From an uncultured Oscillospiraceae bacterium (lineage in GTDB: Bacteria; Bacillota; Clostridia; Oscillospirales; Oscillospiraceae), in NCBI GenBank assembly GCA_934631005.1, contig CAKTXA010000020.1, positions 1 to 47,207 of the forward strand: a stretch of 47,207 nt of DNA, written 5' to 3'. Made by a program: the position numbers and the translations under genes. A model generated the notes under the pieces. The model was not told the DNA's origin and did no database searches. It saw nothing but the letters and a program-made list of their open reading frames with translations. How positions within the stretch are numbered: position 1 is the stretch's first letter; each line of letters begins with the position of its first letter. Shown here in pieces: positions 21,795 through 29,929 of the stretch.

Positions 21795-22300
21795 AGATCC
21801 TGGGGCTTTTGTGCGTGGTGGGCAGCGCGTCGGCGGTGGGCTTCGGCTTTGCCGCCGGGGTACGGCGGCAGGCGGAGCAGCTGCGCGCGCTGCAGACGGC
21901 GCTGGGGCAGATGAAAAACGAGACGGCCTACCGCATGACGCCGCTGCCGGAGCTGCTGGCGCAGGCCGGCGCGCAGACGGAGGGCGCGGTGGGGGCGGTA
22001 TTTTCGCGCTGCGCCGCGGAGCTGCGCCGCCGGACAAGCACGGTGCAGTTCGCCATGCAGACGGAGCTTTCCCACACGCCGGGACTGGCCCTTCCGCAGA
22101 GCGCGCAGCGGGCGCTGCTGGCGCTTTCCGCCTCACTCGGGAAATTCGACGTGGACGGGCAGTGCCGCGCGATCGACCTGGCGGCGGCCTGCGTGGGGGA
22201 GGCGCTGGAGGATGTGGAACAGGCGAGCCGTGCCCGCTGCCGCAGCTATCGCACGCTCGGTGTGTGCGCGGGGCTGGCCATTGCCGTGATCTTACTGTGA
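21788..22300 (+). CDS. spoIIIAB: Stage III sporulation protein AB
   Basis: A 170-residue protein with an N-terminal membrane helix (about 3-24), a long helical cytoplasmic-type body (QAEQLRALQTALGQMKNETAY) and a second hydrophobic helix at the C-terminus (LGVCAGLAIAVILL). This matches SpoIIIAB, related to the GspF-like platform of type II secretion, which docks the AA ATPase to the membrane channel. It starts within the end of spoIIIAA. Confidence 0.93.
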   Translation: MLKILGLLCVVGSASAVGFGFAAGVRRQAEQLRALQTALGQMKNETAYRMTPLPELLAQAGAQTEGAVGAVFSRCAAELRRRTSTVQFAMQTELSHTPGLALPQSAQRALLALSASLGKFDVDGQCRAIDLAAACVGEALEDVEQASRARCRSYRTLGVCAGLAIAVILL

Positions 22301-22301
22301 T

Positions 22302-22496
22302 ATGGAAATTGATCTCATTTTCAAAATTGCCGCCGTGGGCATCATCGTCTCGATCCTCAATCAGGTGCTCGAGCGCTCGGGCCGCGGCGAGCAGGCGACG
22401 ATGACGTCGCTGGCGGGGCTGGTCGTGGTGCTGATGATCGTGGTGGAGCGCATCGCCGACCTGTTCGCGCTCGTCAAGTCGCTGTTCGGGTTTTAG
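22302..22496 (+). CDS. spoIIIAC: Stage III sporulation protein AC
   Basis: A 64-residue, two-helix membrane protein (IFKIAAVGIIVSILNQVLE, then SLAGLVVVLMIVVERIADLF) of the usual SpoIIIAC length. It is a small membrane component of the feeding-channel complex. It begins one base after the spoIIIAB stop and ends one base before spoIIIAD. Confidence 0.95.
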   Translation: MEIDLIFKIAAVGIIVSILNQVLERSGRGEQATMTSLAGLVVVLMIVVERIADLFALVKSLFGF

Positions 22497-22497
22497 G

Positions 22498-22890
22498 ATG
22501 CAGACGGCGGTACAGATCGGCGGGCTGTGCGTCATCGGCGCGGTGCTGGCACAGCTCGTACGGCGGCAGAAGCCGGAGCTGGCGCTGTGCCTGGCCATCG
22601 CGGCATGCGCCGCGGCGCTGGGCCTCGCCGCGGGGGCGATGGAGCCGGTCGTGGCATTTTTTCGGCGGTTACAGAGCCTTGCGGGACTCGAGGAAGCGCT
22701 GTTCGCGCCACTTCTCAAAACGCTTGCCATCGGCGTGCTCACGCAAATATCGGGCGCGTTCTGCCGCGATGCGGGGGAGCAGGCGCTCGCGCGCATCGCG
22801 GAGCTCGGTGGAACGGCGCTGGCGCTCTGCGCGGCGCTGCCGCTGGCGCAGGCGGTTTTGGAGACGGCGGAGCAGCTGATGGGAGGGTGA
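22498..22890 (+). CDS. spoIIIAD: Stage III sporulation protein AD
   Basis: A 130-residue hydrophobic protein with four predicted helices, containing LQSLAGLEEALFAPLLKTLA and ISGAFCRDAGEQALA, which are SpoIIIAD hallmarks. It is homologous to SpoIIIAC and works in the same membrane complex. Its stop overlaps the ribosome-site region of spoIIIAE. Confidence 0.94.
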   Translation: MQTAVQIGGLCVIGAVLAQLVRRQKPELALCLAIAACAAALGLAAGAMEPVVAFFRRLQSLAGLEEALFAPLLKTLAIGVLTQISGAFCRDAGEQALARIAELGGTALALCAALPLAQAVLETAEQLMGG

Positions 22891-22892
22891 GC

Positions 22893-23975
22893 GTGCGGAG
22901 GATATGGATCGCGGCGCTGCTCGTTTTGCTGCTGGCCCTCCCGGCGCGCGCGGCGGGGCAGGCGGAGCTGTATGGCGCGGACGGGCTGCGGGACAGCCTG
23001 GACGCGCGGACGGACACACTGCTGGAGGATGTGGACCCCACGCGCGCGGGCGATTTTTCCGGCGCGATGCGCGCCGTCGTGCGCGACGCGCTGCACAGCC
23101 TGCCGGATGCGGTGAAAAGCGCCGCGCAGGCCCTGAGCGTGCTGCTGGCCATTTTGCTTTTTTGCGCGCTGGCCGGGAATGTGGAGGGCGGCGTGTCGCG
23201 GCAGGCGGCGGCGCTTGCGGGTGCGCTGGCGGTGACGGGCGCGTGCACGGTGAACCTGCAGGCGATGATCGCGCTGGCGCGCGAGACGATCTCGCAGGTA
23301 TCGGCGTTTTCGGAGCTGCTGCTGCCGGTATTATCGTCGGCCATCGCGGCATCGGGCGCGGTGACATCGGCAGGCGTTTTATACGCCGGGTCGGCGCTTT
23401 TTATGAACGTGCTGCTCACGCTCATCACGCGCCTGCTCATCCCGCTGGTCTACGCGTTCTGCGCGCTGGCCGCGGCGCAGTGCGCCACGGGCGAAAAGCT
23501 CCTTGCGCGATCACGGGAGCTGCTGGGCTGGGTCATCACGGTGAGCCTGAAGGGAGTGATGTATGTGTTTACGGCTTACTTAACCGTCAGCGGGATCGTC
23601 AGCGGCACGGCGGACGCCGCCGGGGTGAAGGCCGCGAAGGCGGCGTTTTCCGCGGCGCTGCCGGTCGTGGGCGGGATCGTTTCGGACGCGACGGAGAGCG
23701 TGCTCGCGGGCGCGCAGGCGCTCAAGGCGAGCGTGGGCGCGTTCGGGCTTCTGGCGCTGCTGGCGATGGGGCTTTTGCCGTTTCTGCGCATCGCGCTGCA
23801 ATACCTGGCCCTGAAGGTCGCCGCGGCGGCGGGCGGGCTGACCGGGGAGGACCGGCTGCCCGCGCTGCTGGGGCACCTGTCCACGGCCATGGGCTATATG
23901 CTCGCCATGACGGGCTGCGGCGTGCTGATGGCGATGTTCTGCTGCTGCTGTTTTATGAAGGCGGCGGGCGGATGA
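22893..23975 (+). CDS. spoIIIAE: Stage III sporulation protein AE
   Basis: A 360-residue multi-spanning protein with an N-terminal signal or anchor (RRIWIAALLVLLLALPARA) and about seven further helices. It is permease-like and the largest membrane part of the SpoIIIA channel. The start is a GTG: 22893 is preferred because GGGAGGG ends five bases upstream; an in-frame GTG at 22887 overlaps that site. A run of four cysteines (FCCCCF) near the C-terminus is notable. It overlaps spoIIIAF by four bases. Confidence 0.93.
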   Translation: MRRIWIAALLVLLLALPARAAGQAELYGADGLRDSLDARTDTLLEDVDPTRAGDFSGAMRAVVRDALHSLPDAVKSAAQALSVLLAILLFCALAGNVEGGVSRQAAALAGALAVTGACTVNLQAMIALARETISQVSAFSELLLPVLSSAIAASGAVTSAGVLYAGSALFMNVLLTLITRLLIPLVYAFCALAAAQCATGEKLLARSRELLGWVITVSLKGVMYVFTAYLTVSGIVSGTADAAGVKAAKAAFSAALPVVGGIVSDATESVLAGAQALKASVGAFGLLALLAMGLLPFLRIALQYLALKVAAAAGGLTGEDRLPALLGHLSTAMGYMLAMTGCGVLMAMFCCCCFMKAAGG

Positions 23976-24454
23976 GCGCGGCGCTGCGGAGTTATCTCAT
24001 GGCGCTTGTGGCGTGCGCGCTGCTCACGGCGCTCGCCTCCGCGCTTTTGCCGAAGGGCGGGGCGCGGCGGGCGGTGAGCTTTGCGTGCGGGCTGCTCACG
24101 CTCGTGTGCGCGGTGCGGCCGCTGCTGCACATCGACACGCAGACGCTCGCGCGCACGTTTAGCCGCATGGAGCTGGAGCAGGACGCGGCGCGCACGGGCG
24201 TGGAGGTCAAAAACCGGGAGCTGGTGAGCGCCATCATAAAGGAAAAATGCGAGACATATATATTGGACAAAGCCGCGGAGCTTGGCCTTGCGCTGACAGC
24301 GGAGGTCACGGTCGGCGGGGAGGCGGTGTATCCGTATCCCGTCGCCGTTCGGCTGATCGGCACGCCGAGCGCCGAGCAGAAGCTGCAGCTGCAGCGCTAT
24401 ATCGAGCGGGAGCTTGCCATCGCAAAGGAGGAGCAGACATGGATCAGCCCTTAG
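23972..24454 (+). CDS. spoIIIAF: Stage III sporulation protein AF
   Basis: A 160-residue protein with two N-terminal membrane helices (about 8-26 and 33-52) and a soluble ring-building-type domain (about 85-150; AAELGLALTAEVTVGGE, PYPVAVRLIG). In the family this domain resembles type III secretion ring subunits and oligomerises outside the mother-cell membrane. The ATG overlaps the spoIIIAE stop (ATGA). Confidence 0.92.
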   Translation: MSAALRSYLMALVACALLTALASALLPKGGARRAVSFACGLLTLVCAVRPLLHIDTQTLARTFSRMELEQDAARTGVEVKNRELVSAIIKEKCETYILDKAAELGLALTAEVTVGGEAVYPYPVAVRLIGTPSAEQKLQLQRYIERELAIAKEEQTWISP

Positions 24455-24978
24455 AAAAGATCCGCGCGCCGGCGCGGCTTCAAAAGCTGGCGCAGGGGCT
24501 TGGAAAATACAAATACGCGCTGCTGGTACTGCTCATCGGCATCGCGCTGGCGCTCATCCCGACCGGCGGCAAAAAGCAGACCGCCGCCGCTGCGGCGGAT
24601 ACGCGGCAGGCGGAGCTTTCGCAGCTGGACGATACGCGGCAGGCGCTGCGGGCGCTGCTGCAGCAGGTGGAGGGCGCGGGCGAGGTGGATGTGCTGCTGA
24701 GCTACAGCGCGGGCGCGGAGCAGGTGTATCAGACCGACCGCGAGTCGAGCCGCAGCGGCGAGGATACGCAGACGAAAACAGCCGCCGTGCTGCAGCAAAA
24801 CGGCTCGGAGCGCACGCCGGTCGTGCGCAAGACGCTCTACCCGGTGTATCAGGGGGCGGTGGTGGTCTGCGAGGGGGCCGACCGCGCGGCGGTGCGGCTG
24901 GCCATTGTGGAGGCGGTCGCCAGCCTGACGGGGCTGGGGAGCGATAAGATCAGCGTCATCAAAATGAAAAGCAAATAG
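24439..24978 (+). CDS. spoIIIAG: Stage III sporulation protein AG
   Basis: A 179-residue protein with one membrane helix (about 30-47, YALLVLLIGIALALIP), a Gln/Ala-rich linker, and a ring-building domain (about 75-175; VEGAGEVDVLLSYSAGAEQ, VVCEGADRAAVRL). SpoIIIAG forms a large ring in the intermembrane space in B. subtilis. It starts 16 bases inside spoIIIAF; AAAGGAGGAG lies just before the ATG. Confidence 0.94.
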   Translation: MDQPLEKIRAPARLQKLAQGLGKYKYALLVLLIGIALALIPTGGKKQTAAAAADTRQAELSQLDDTRQALRALLQQVEGAGEVDVLLSYSAGAEQVYQTDRESSRSGEDTQTKTAAVLQQNGSERTPVVRKTLYPVYQGAVVVCEGADRAAVRLAIVEAVASLTGLGSDKISVIKMKSK

Positions 24979-24989
24979 GAGGAAACACT

Positions 24990-25553
24990 ATGAAAATCTG
25001 GAAACGCAACGCCGTGATCGCAACGGTCCTGCTGTTCATCTGCGCGGGGATCTATCTGAACTGGTCGTATAACCGCAGCAAAACGCCGGAGCTGACCGAA
25101 ACGCTCAGCGCCGAGCAGGTGCCCGGCGCGGCGGAGACGGTCATGGGCGAGACGGACACGCAGCAGCTTCTGGCGGACGGCGAGGGCAGCGCCTCATCGG
25201 CGGAGTATTTCGCGCAGGTGCGCCTGAGCCGCCAGCAGTCGCGCGACAGCGCCGTGGAGCTGCTGGAGCAGACCATCGCCTACGACGAGGGGAGCGACCT
25301 CGGCACGAGCGCCGCCGAGACACTCAACAGTCTCGTCTCCACCGCCCTGTGCGAGGCGCAGATCGAGAGTCTTGTCATCGCCAAGGGCTATGACGACTGC
25401 GTGACGTACATCTCGGACGACACCGTGAGCGTGGCGGTCAGCGCCCCGGCGGAGGGCCTGACGGAGGCGGACGTGGCCCTCATCTCCGACGTGGTGACGG
25501 CGCAGACGGCCTACGACCTGTCGCAGGTGCGCATTGTGGAAGTGAAGGCCTGA
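24990..25553 (+). CDS. spoIIIAH: Stage III sporulation protein AH
   Basis: A 187-residue protein with one N-terminal membrane helix (about 8-24), a polar linker and a YscJ/FliF-like C-terminal domain (about 110-187). SpoIIIAH pairs with forespore SpoIIQ across the intermembrane space to join the two cells. AGGAGG precedes the ATG. It is the last gene of the operon; only a small GGCC-TGAC-GGCC hairpin overlaps its stop. Confidence 0.95.
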   Translation: MKIWKRNAVIATVLLFICAGIYLNWSYNRSKTPELTETLSAEQVPGAAETVMGETDTQQLLADGEGSASSAEYFAQVRLSRQQSRDSAVELLEQTIAYDEGSDLGTSAAETLNSLVSTALCEAQIESLVIAKGYDDCVTYISDDTVSVAVSAPAEGLTEADVALISDVVTAQTAYDLSQVRIVEVKA

Positions 25554-25610
25554 CGGCCTCAAACGAGAACCGCTTCACAGAATGTTTTTACTGAATTCTG
25601 CTTTGCAGCC

Positions 25611-25638
25611 TTGAAAATTTCGCGGTTTATGCTACAAT
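25611..25638 (+). promoter_or_regulatory. Promoter of the asp23-nusB operon
   Basis: TTGAAA (25611-25616), 16-base spacer, TACAAT (25633-25638), about 54 bases before the asp23-like start. Confidence 0.75.
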
Positions 25639-25691
25639 GGGTGGGTAAAATGCATCCGTGTGTTCAATTACCCGAAAATGGAGGGATCATC

Positions 25692-26078
25692 ATGGCAGAA
25701 AACCGTGAATATTATACGCAGAACGCCGAAAACGGCACCGTGCAGATCTCGGAGGACGTTGTGGCGGCCATTGCCGCGGCGGCGATCTTGGAGACGGAGG
25801 GCGTGTGCGGCCTGAGCGCCAATCTCACCACCGACATCGCCGAGATGATGCTCGGCAAAAAGAACCCCGCCAAGGGCATCCGCCTGACGGGCGCGAAGGA
25901 CGGCGCGCTGTGCATCGAGTGCGACGTGGTGGCCAAGTTCGGCGCGGCGGTGTTTGAGCTGGGCAAAACGCTGCAGGACGTTGTGAAAAACAGCGTGGAG
26001 TCCGTAACAGGGCTCACGGTGCAGCAGGTGAATGTGAACATCTGCGGCGTCGCCCTGCCGCGCGAGGGGAAAAAATAA
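25692..26078 (+). CDS. Asp23/Gls24 family envelope protein
   Basis: A 128-residue Asp23-domain protein (formerly DUF322). It carries VQISEDVVAAIAAAAILETE near the N-terminus and ends in VQQVNVNICGVALP, both typical. Family members are abundant cell-envelope-associated proteins linked to alkaline or wall stress; the copy before nusB is a conserved neighbour in Clostridia. GGAGG lies eight bases before ATG 25692. It leads the nusB operon, separated from nusB by a 9-bp hairpin without a T-run. Confidence 0.92.
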   Translation: MAENREYYTQNAENGTVQISEDVVAAIAAAAILETEGVCGLSANLTTDIAEMMLGKKNPAKGIRLTGAKDGALCIECDVVAKFGAAVFELGKTLQDVVKNSVESVTGLTVQQVNVNICGVALPREGKK

Positions 26079-26098
26079 GAGATATACGAGAACCGGTC

Positions 26099-26119
26099 GC
26101 CTCCCGCGCAGCGGGAGGC
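26099..26119 (+). other. Intercistronic hairpin between asp23 and nusB
   Basis: A perfect 9-bp stem GCCTCCCGC/GCGGGAGGC with loop GCA and no T-run. It probably adjusts mRNA stability or partial read-through and is not a full terminator. Confidence 0.6.
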
Positions 26120-26140
26120 TGATCGTATGAGGAGAGAACA

Positions 26141-26590
26141 ATGACCAGAACCAATGCCCGTGAGATCGTGGCGCAGCTCGTCTATGAGATGCAGTTCCGC
26201 GAGGAAAGCGCGCACGACGTCGCGCGCGCCCACATGGAGCCGGAGTATTTCGGCACGCTCAAGGATGAGGCGGACGTCTATCAGGAAAAGCCCGACGCCA
26301 GGCAGGCGGCCTACATCGAATCGACGCTCTGCGGCATCGAGGAAAAGCGCGAGGAGCTGGAGGGCTACATCCGCAAGTACGCCATCGGCTGGGACTTAAA
26401 GCGCATCTCCCGCACTGCGCGGGCGATCATGCTGCTGGCGATGTATGAGAGCCTGTATGTGGACGATGTGCCCACGTCCGCTGCGATCAGCGAGGCGGTG
26501 GAGCTGACGCGCAAATACGAGGATGAGGATGTTGTGAGCTTTGTCAACGGCATTCTCGGCGCGTTCGCGCGCGAGGTCGATCCGGCATGA
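26141..26590 (+). CDS. nusB: Transcription antitermination factor NusB
   Basis: A 149-residue all-helical RNA-binding protein. With NusE (S10) it binds boxA and keeps RNA polymerase processive through rRNA operons. Typical features: NAREIVAQLVYEMQF at the start, RISRTARAIMLLAMYE in the middle and VPTSAAISEAVELTRKYEDE with VSFVNGILGAF at the end. Its stop overlaps the next ATG by four bases. Confidence 0.95.
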   Translation: MTRTNAREIVAQLVYEMQFREESAHDVARAHMEPEYFGTLKDEADVYQEKPDARQAAYIESTLCGIEEKREELEGYIRKYAIGWDLKRISRTARAIMLLAMYESLYVDDVPTSAAISEAVELTRKYEDEDVVSFVNGILGAFAREVDPA

Positions 26591-27513
26591 GAGCGCTCGG
26601 GCTGGATACCAGTAACTATACCACCTCTGCCGCCGTCTTTGACGGCGCGCAGGGGCAAAACTGCTCGCGTCTGCTGGGCGTTGCGCCGGGTCAGCTCGGT
26701 CTGCGCCAGAGCGACGCGCTTTTTGCACATACAAAGCAGCTGCCGGAGCAGGTCGCGGCGCTGTTTGATGCCGTGGGGCACGGCGAGACCGTCACCGCCG
26801 TGGGCGCGAGCACGCGGCCGCGGGCCGTGGAGGGGTCGTATATGCCGTGCTTCCTCGCAGGCCAGACACTGGGGCAGTGCATCGCCAGTGTGCTGGACGT
26901 GCCGTTTTACGCCTTTTCGCACCAGCAGGGGCACATCGCCGCGGCGCTGTGGTCAGCGGGGCGGATGGATCTGATGCGCACGCCGCATCTGGCGTGGCAC
27001 CTGTCCGGCGGCACGACGGAGCTGCTGCTCGTGACGCCGGAGGAAAAAAACGTGCACGCCGAGCGCATCGGCGGCACGAGCGATATTTCCGCCGGGCAGA
27101 TCATGGACCGCACCGGAAAGCTGCTGGGCCTGCCGTTCCCGTCGGGAAAGGCGCTCGACACGCTCGCCGCCGCGAGCGACTGCCGGGAGCTGTTCCGTGT
27201 GAAGCTGGATGGGCTGCAATTCTCCCTTTCGGGGCTGGAAAACAAGGTCGCGCAGTTCCGCGCGCAGGGGCATGACGACGGGCAGACGGCGCGCTACGCC
27301 GTGGCCTCCGTCTGTCACGCGGTCGCGGCGGCGACAGCCGCGGCACGGAAGGAATATCCGGGGCTTGCCGTCGTATTCTCCGGCGGCGTGGCGTCCAACT
27401 CCATGCTCCGCGTACGCTGTGCGCAGTTTGCCCCTGTGTTTGCCCAGCCGCAGTATTCCACCGACAACGCCCTCGGCGTGGCGGTGCTGACGTATTTGCA
27501 GGAGGCGCGCTGA
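26587..27513 (+). CDS. Peptidase M22 / TsaD-like (Kae1-type) ATPase paralogue
   Basis: A 308-residue ASKHA-fold protein related to TsaD, the enzyme that makes t6A37 in tRNA. The metal-binding pair H112 and H116 is present in SHQQGH, and DTSNYTTS and LSGGTTELLLV are the nucleotide motifs. TsaD itself is about 340 residues and usually shows HxEGH. The shorter length, the QQ in that motif and the place between nusB and xseA mark it as the clostridial M22 paralogue of unknown role, probably not the tRNA-modifying TsaD. Both of its borders overlap neighbours (ATGA with nusB, TGATG with xseA). Confidence 0.82.
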   Translation: MRALGLDTSNYTTSAAVFDGAQGQNCSRLLGVAPGQLGLRQSDALFAHTKQLPEQVAALFDAVGHGETVTAVGASTRPRAVEGSYMPCFLAGQTLGQCIASVLDVPFYAFSHQQGHIAAALWSAGRMDLMRTPHLAWHLSGGTTELLLVTPEEKNVHAERIGGTSDISAGQIMDRTGKLLGLPFPSGKALDTLAAASDCRELFRVKLDGLQFSLSGLENKVAQFRAQGHDDGQTARYAVASVCHAVAAATAAARKEYPGLAVVFSGGVASNSMLRVRCAQFAPVFAQPQYSTDNALGVAVLTYLQEAR

Positions 27514-28745
27514 TGGAGCAGAATATCCTTTCCGTCTCCGAGCTCAACAGCTATCTCAAATTCCTGTTTGATCGGGACGAGCACCTGACGTCGCTCGCTG
27601 TGCGCGGCGAGATCAGCAACTACAAAATTTATCCCTCGGGGCACCATTATTTTACGCTCAAGGACGAGGGCGGCGCGCTGCGCTGCGTGATGTTCAAAAA
27701 TTCCGCGCTGCGGCTGCGCTTCCGACCGGAAAACGGCATGAAGGTCATCGCCGCGGGGCGCGTGAGCGTGTTTCCGCGCGACGGGGCGTATCAGCTCTAC
27801 TGCGACGCCCTCACGCCCGACGGCGTGGGCGATCTGTATGTCGCCTTTGAGCAGCTCAAGCAGAAGCTGCAGGCCGAGGGCCTGTTTGACCCCGCACACA
27901 AAAAGCCGCTGCCGCCGTATCCCAAAACCCTCGCCATCGTCACCTCCGGCGCGGGCGCGGCGGTGATGGATATGCTGCGCATCCTGAACCGGCGCTATCC
28001 GCTCGTCAAGGTCAAGCTCCTGCCCGTGCGCGTGCAGGGCGCGGAGGCGCCCGCCGAGATCGCCGGGGCCATCCGCTACGCGAACCGCTATCACGTGGCC
28101 GATCTCATCATCACCGGCCGCGGCGGCGGGTCGATCGAGGATCTGTGGGCGTTCAACGATGAGCGCGTGGCGCGCGCGATCTACGACTCCGAGCTGCCGG
28201 TCATCTCCGCCGTCGGGCACGAGCCGGATGTGACCATCAGCGACTTTGTGGCCGACGTGCGCGCGGCAACGCCGTCGAACGCGGCGGAGCTGGCCGTGCC
28301 GGATCAGATGGAGCTGCGCGCGCGGCTTTTATCGCAGCGCACGCACCTGGGGCAGATGATGACGCGGCAGCTGCAGCTTTTGCGCCAGCAGCTCACGTCG
28401 CTCGCGAAAAAGCGCGTGCTGCAGAGCCCGGAAAATTATCTGGAGGACAAGCGTCTGGCGCTCGACCATGCGCAGCAGCGCATGGCTGCGCTGGCGCAGA
28501 AAACCGTTGCCGACCGGCAGCGACAGTTCGTGCAGCTGGCCGCGCGGCTCGACGCGATGAGCCCCTTAAAGGTGCTCTCGCGCGGCTACAGCGTGGCGCG
28601 CACGGAAACGGGAGAAATTCTGCGCGACGCGCGGCAGGTACGAAAGCGGCAGGCGATCGAGCTGCAGCTGTACCGCGGCCGCGTGACGGCGCAGGTCATG
28701 GATACGAAGGAGGAGACCGATGAGTCAGGAACAGATGAGCTTTGA
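27513..28745 (+). CDS. xseA: Exodeoxyribonuclease VII large subunit
   Basis: A 410-residue catalytic subunit of ExoVII, a processive single-strand DNA exonuclease. The N-terminal OB-fold (about 1-100; VSELNSYLKFLFDRDEHL, GHHYFTLKD) is followed by the catalytic domain (RVQGAEAPAEIAGAIRYAN, ITGRGGGSIEDLWAFNDE, ISAVGHEPDVTISDFVAD) and a long helical C-terminus for XseB binding. The start codon overlaps the stop of the M22 gene. Confidence 0.96.
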   Translation: MEQNILSVSELNSYLKFLFDRDEHLTSLAVRGEISNYKIYPSGHHYFTLKDEGGALRCVMFKNSALRLRFRPENGMKVIAAGRVSVFPRDGAYQLYCDALTPDGVGDLYVAFEQLKQKLQAEGLFDPAHKKPLPPYPKTLAIVTSGAGAAVMDMLRILNRRYPLVKVKLLPVRVQGAEAPAEIAGAIRYANRYHVADLIITGRGGGSIEDLWAFNDERVARAIYDSELPVISAVGHEPDVTISDFVADVRAATPSNAAELAVPDQMELRARLLSQRTHLGQMMTRQLQLLRQQLTSLAKKRVLQSPENYLEDKRLALDHAQQRMAALAQKTVADRQRQFVQLAARLDAMSPLKVLSRGYSVARTETGEILRDARQVRKRQAIELQLYRGRVTAQVMDTKEETDESGTDEL

Positions 28746-28953
28746 GCAGTCGCTCGCGCGGCTGGACGCCATCACCCGCCAGATGGAGCAGGGAAACGTG
28801 CCGCTGGAGCAGGCGCTGGCGCTGTTTCAGGAGGGGACGGCGCTGGTGCGGCAGTGCAGCGAACAGCTCGACCGGGCGCAGCTCGAGGTCGTAAAGCTGA
28901 TGAAAACGCCGGACGGCACCCCGGCGGAAACGGAGTATGTGCGAGATGTTTGA
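28720..28953 (+). CDS. xseB: Exodeoxyribonuclease VII small subunit
   Basis: A 77-residue helical protein with the family pattern SFEQSLARLDAITRQME and LEQALALFQEGTALVRQC. Several copies wrap the long helix of XseA. It overlaps xseA by 26 bases and ispA by 17, so the three are translationally linked. Confidence 0.95.
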   Translation: MSQEQMSFEQSLARLDAITRQMEQGNVPLEQALALFQEGTALVRQCSEQLDRAQLEVVKLMKTPDGTPAETEYVRDV

Positions 28954-29818
28954 CTATCAGAACCAGATGGAAACCTACCGCAAGGCGGTAGAGGAGACCC
29001 TGAACGGCTGCTTTACGGCGCAGGAGCTGCCGCAGAAGCGCCTGTTTGACGCCATGCGCTACAGCCTGCTCGCAGGCGGCAAGCGCATCCGCCCGGTGCT
29101 GCTGCTGGAGTTCTGCCGCCTGTGCGGCGGGGACTGGCGCTCGGCGCTGCCGTTTGCCGCGGCCATCGAGATGGTGCACACCTACAGCCTCATCCATGAC
29201 GATCTGCCGTGCATGGACAACGACGACTACCGCCGCGGGCGGCTGACGAACCACAAGGTGTTCGGCGAGGCGAACGCCGTACTCGCGGGTGACGCGCTGC
29301 TCACCGCGGCGTTTGAGACCGTCGGCGGGGCGGATGCCGCGCCGGATGTGATCGTGCGCGTGGTGCGCATTCTGGCCGGTGCGGCGGGCGAGCTCGGTAT
29401 GGTGGGCGGGCAGGTGCTCGACCTGGCCGGCGAGGACGCCGTGCTCACCGAGGACGAGGTGCACACCATCCACAGCCTGAAAACGGGCGCGCTCATCCGC
29501 GCCGCATGCCAGATGGGCGTGGCCGCCGCGGGCGGCACGCAGGCGCAGCTGGATGCCGCGCGCGACTATGCGCAGGCGCTGGGCATGGCGTTCCAGATCC
29601 GCGACGATATGCTGGACGTGCTGGGCGACGCCGAAAAAATGGGCAAAAAGACCGGTATGGACGAGCATAAAAATACGTTCGTCACGCTCTACGGCGTGGG
29701 CCGCTGCGCCGAGCTCGTGGAGGAGCATACGAAGCGCGCCTGCGCGGCGCTCGCCATCTTCCCGGACGCGCAGTTCCTCGACCAGCTCGCCGCGCGCCTT
29801 GCCCTGCGTGAGTATTAA
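28937..29818 (+). CDS. ispA: (2E,6E)-farnesyl diphosphate synthase / geranyltranstransferase
   Basis: A 293-residue all-alpha prenyltransferase condensing DMAPP or GPP with IPP to give GPP and FPP, used for undecaprenyl and quinone precursors. First aspartate-rich motif DDLPCMDNDDYRRG (D88, D89, D94) and second motif RDDMLD are intact. LLAGGKRIRP is the usual IPP-binding loop. An alternative ATG at 28946 is possible. It is followed by a strong terminator and then the OLE RNA, and the isoprenoid gene dxs lies just beyond. Confidence 0.95.
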   Translation: MCEMFDYQNQMETYRKAVEETLNGCFTAQELPQKRLFDAMRYSLLAGGKRIRPVLLLEFCRLCGGDWRSALPFAAAIEMVHTYSLIHDDLPCMDNDDYRRGRLTNHKVFGEANAVLAGDALLTAAFETVGGADAAPDVIVRVVRILAGAAGELGMVGGQVLDLAGEDAVLTEDEVHTIHSLKTGALIRAACQMGVAAAGGTQAQLDAARDYAQALGMAFQIRDDMLDVLGDAEKMGKKTGMDEHKNTFVTLYGVGRCAELVEEHTKRACAALAIFPDAQFLDQLAARLALREY

Positions 29819-29832
29819 ACGTTCCCTGATAC

Positions 29833-29864
29833 CGAAAAGACCGCGAAAGCGGTCTTTTCGTCTT
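29833..29864 (+). terminator. Terminator of the nusB-ispA operon
   Basis: A perfect 12-bp stem CGAAAAGACCGC (29833-29844) / GCGGTCTTTTCG (29849-29860) with loop GAAA. Directly after it TTGAAAGCGGTCTTTTTG repeats the right arm with a T-run, giving a second pairing option. Confidence 0.8.
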
Positions 29865-29894
29865 GAAAGCGGTCTTTTTGTTTTGAATATTCCC

Positions 29895-29923
29895 TTGTAT
29901 ATACATGAATCTTGTGCTATACT
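29895..29923 (+). promoter_or_regulatory. Promoter of the OLE RNA
   Basis: TTGTAT (29895-29900), 17-base spacer, TATACT (29918-29923). It places the start near 29930, exactly at the 5' arm of the terminal stem of the RNA. Confidence 0.75.
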
Positions 29924-29929
29924 GTGCTG

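Noticed and set aside
20964..23096. 710-codon open frame on the minus strand across spoIIIAA-AE
   Set aside because: Antisense to a fully recognisable sporulation operon; composition is that of a shadow frame.
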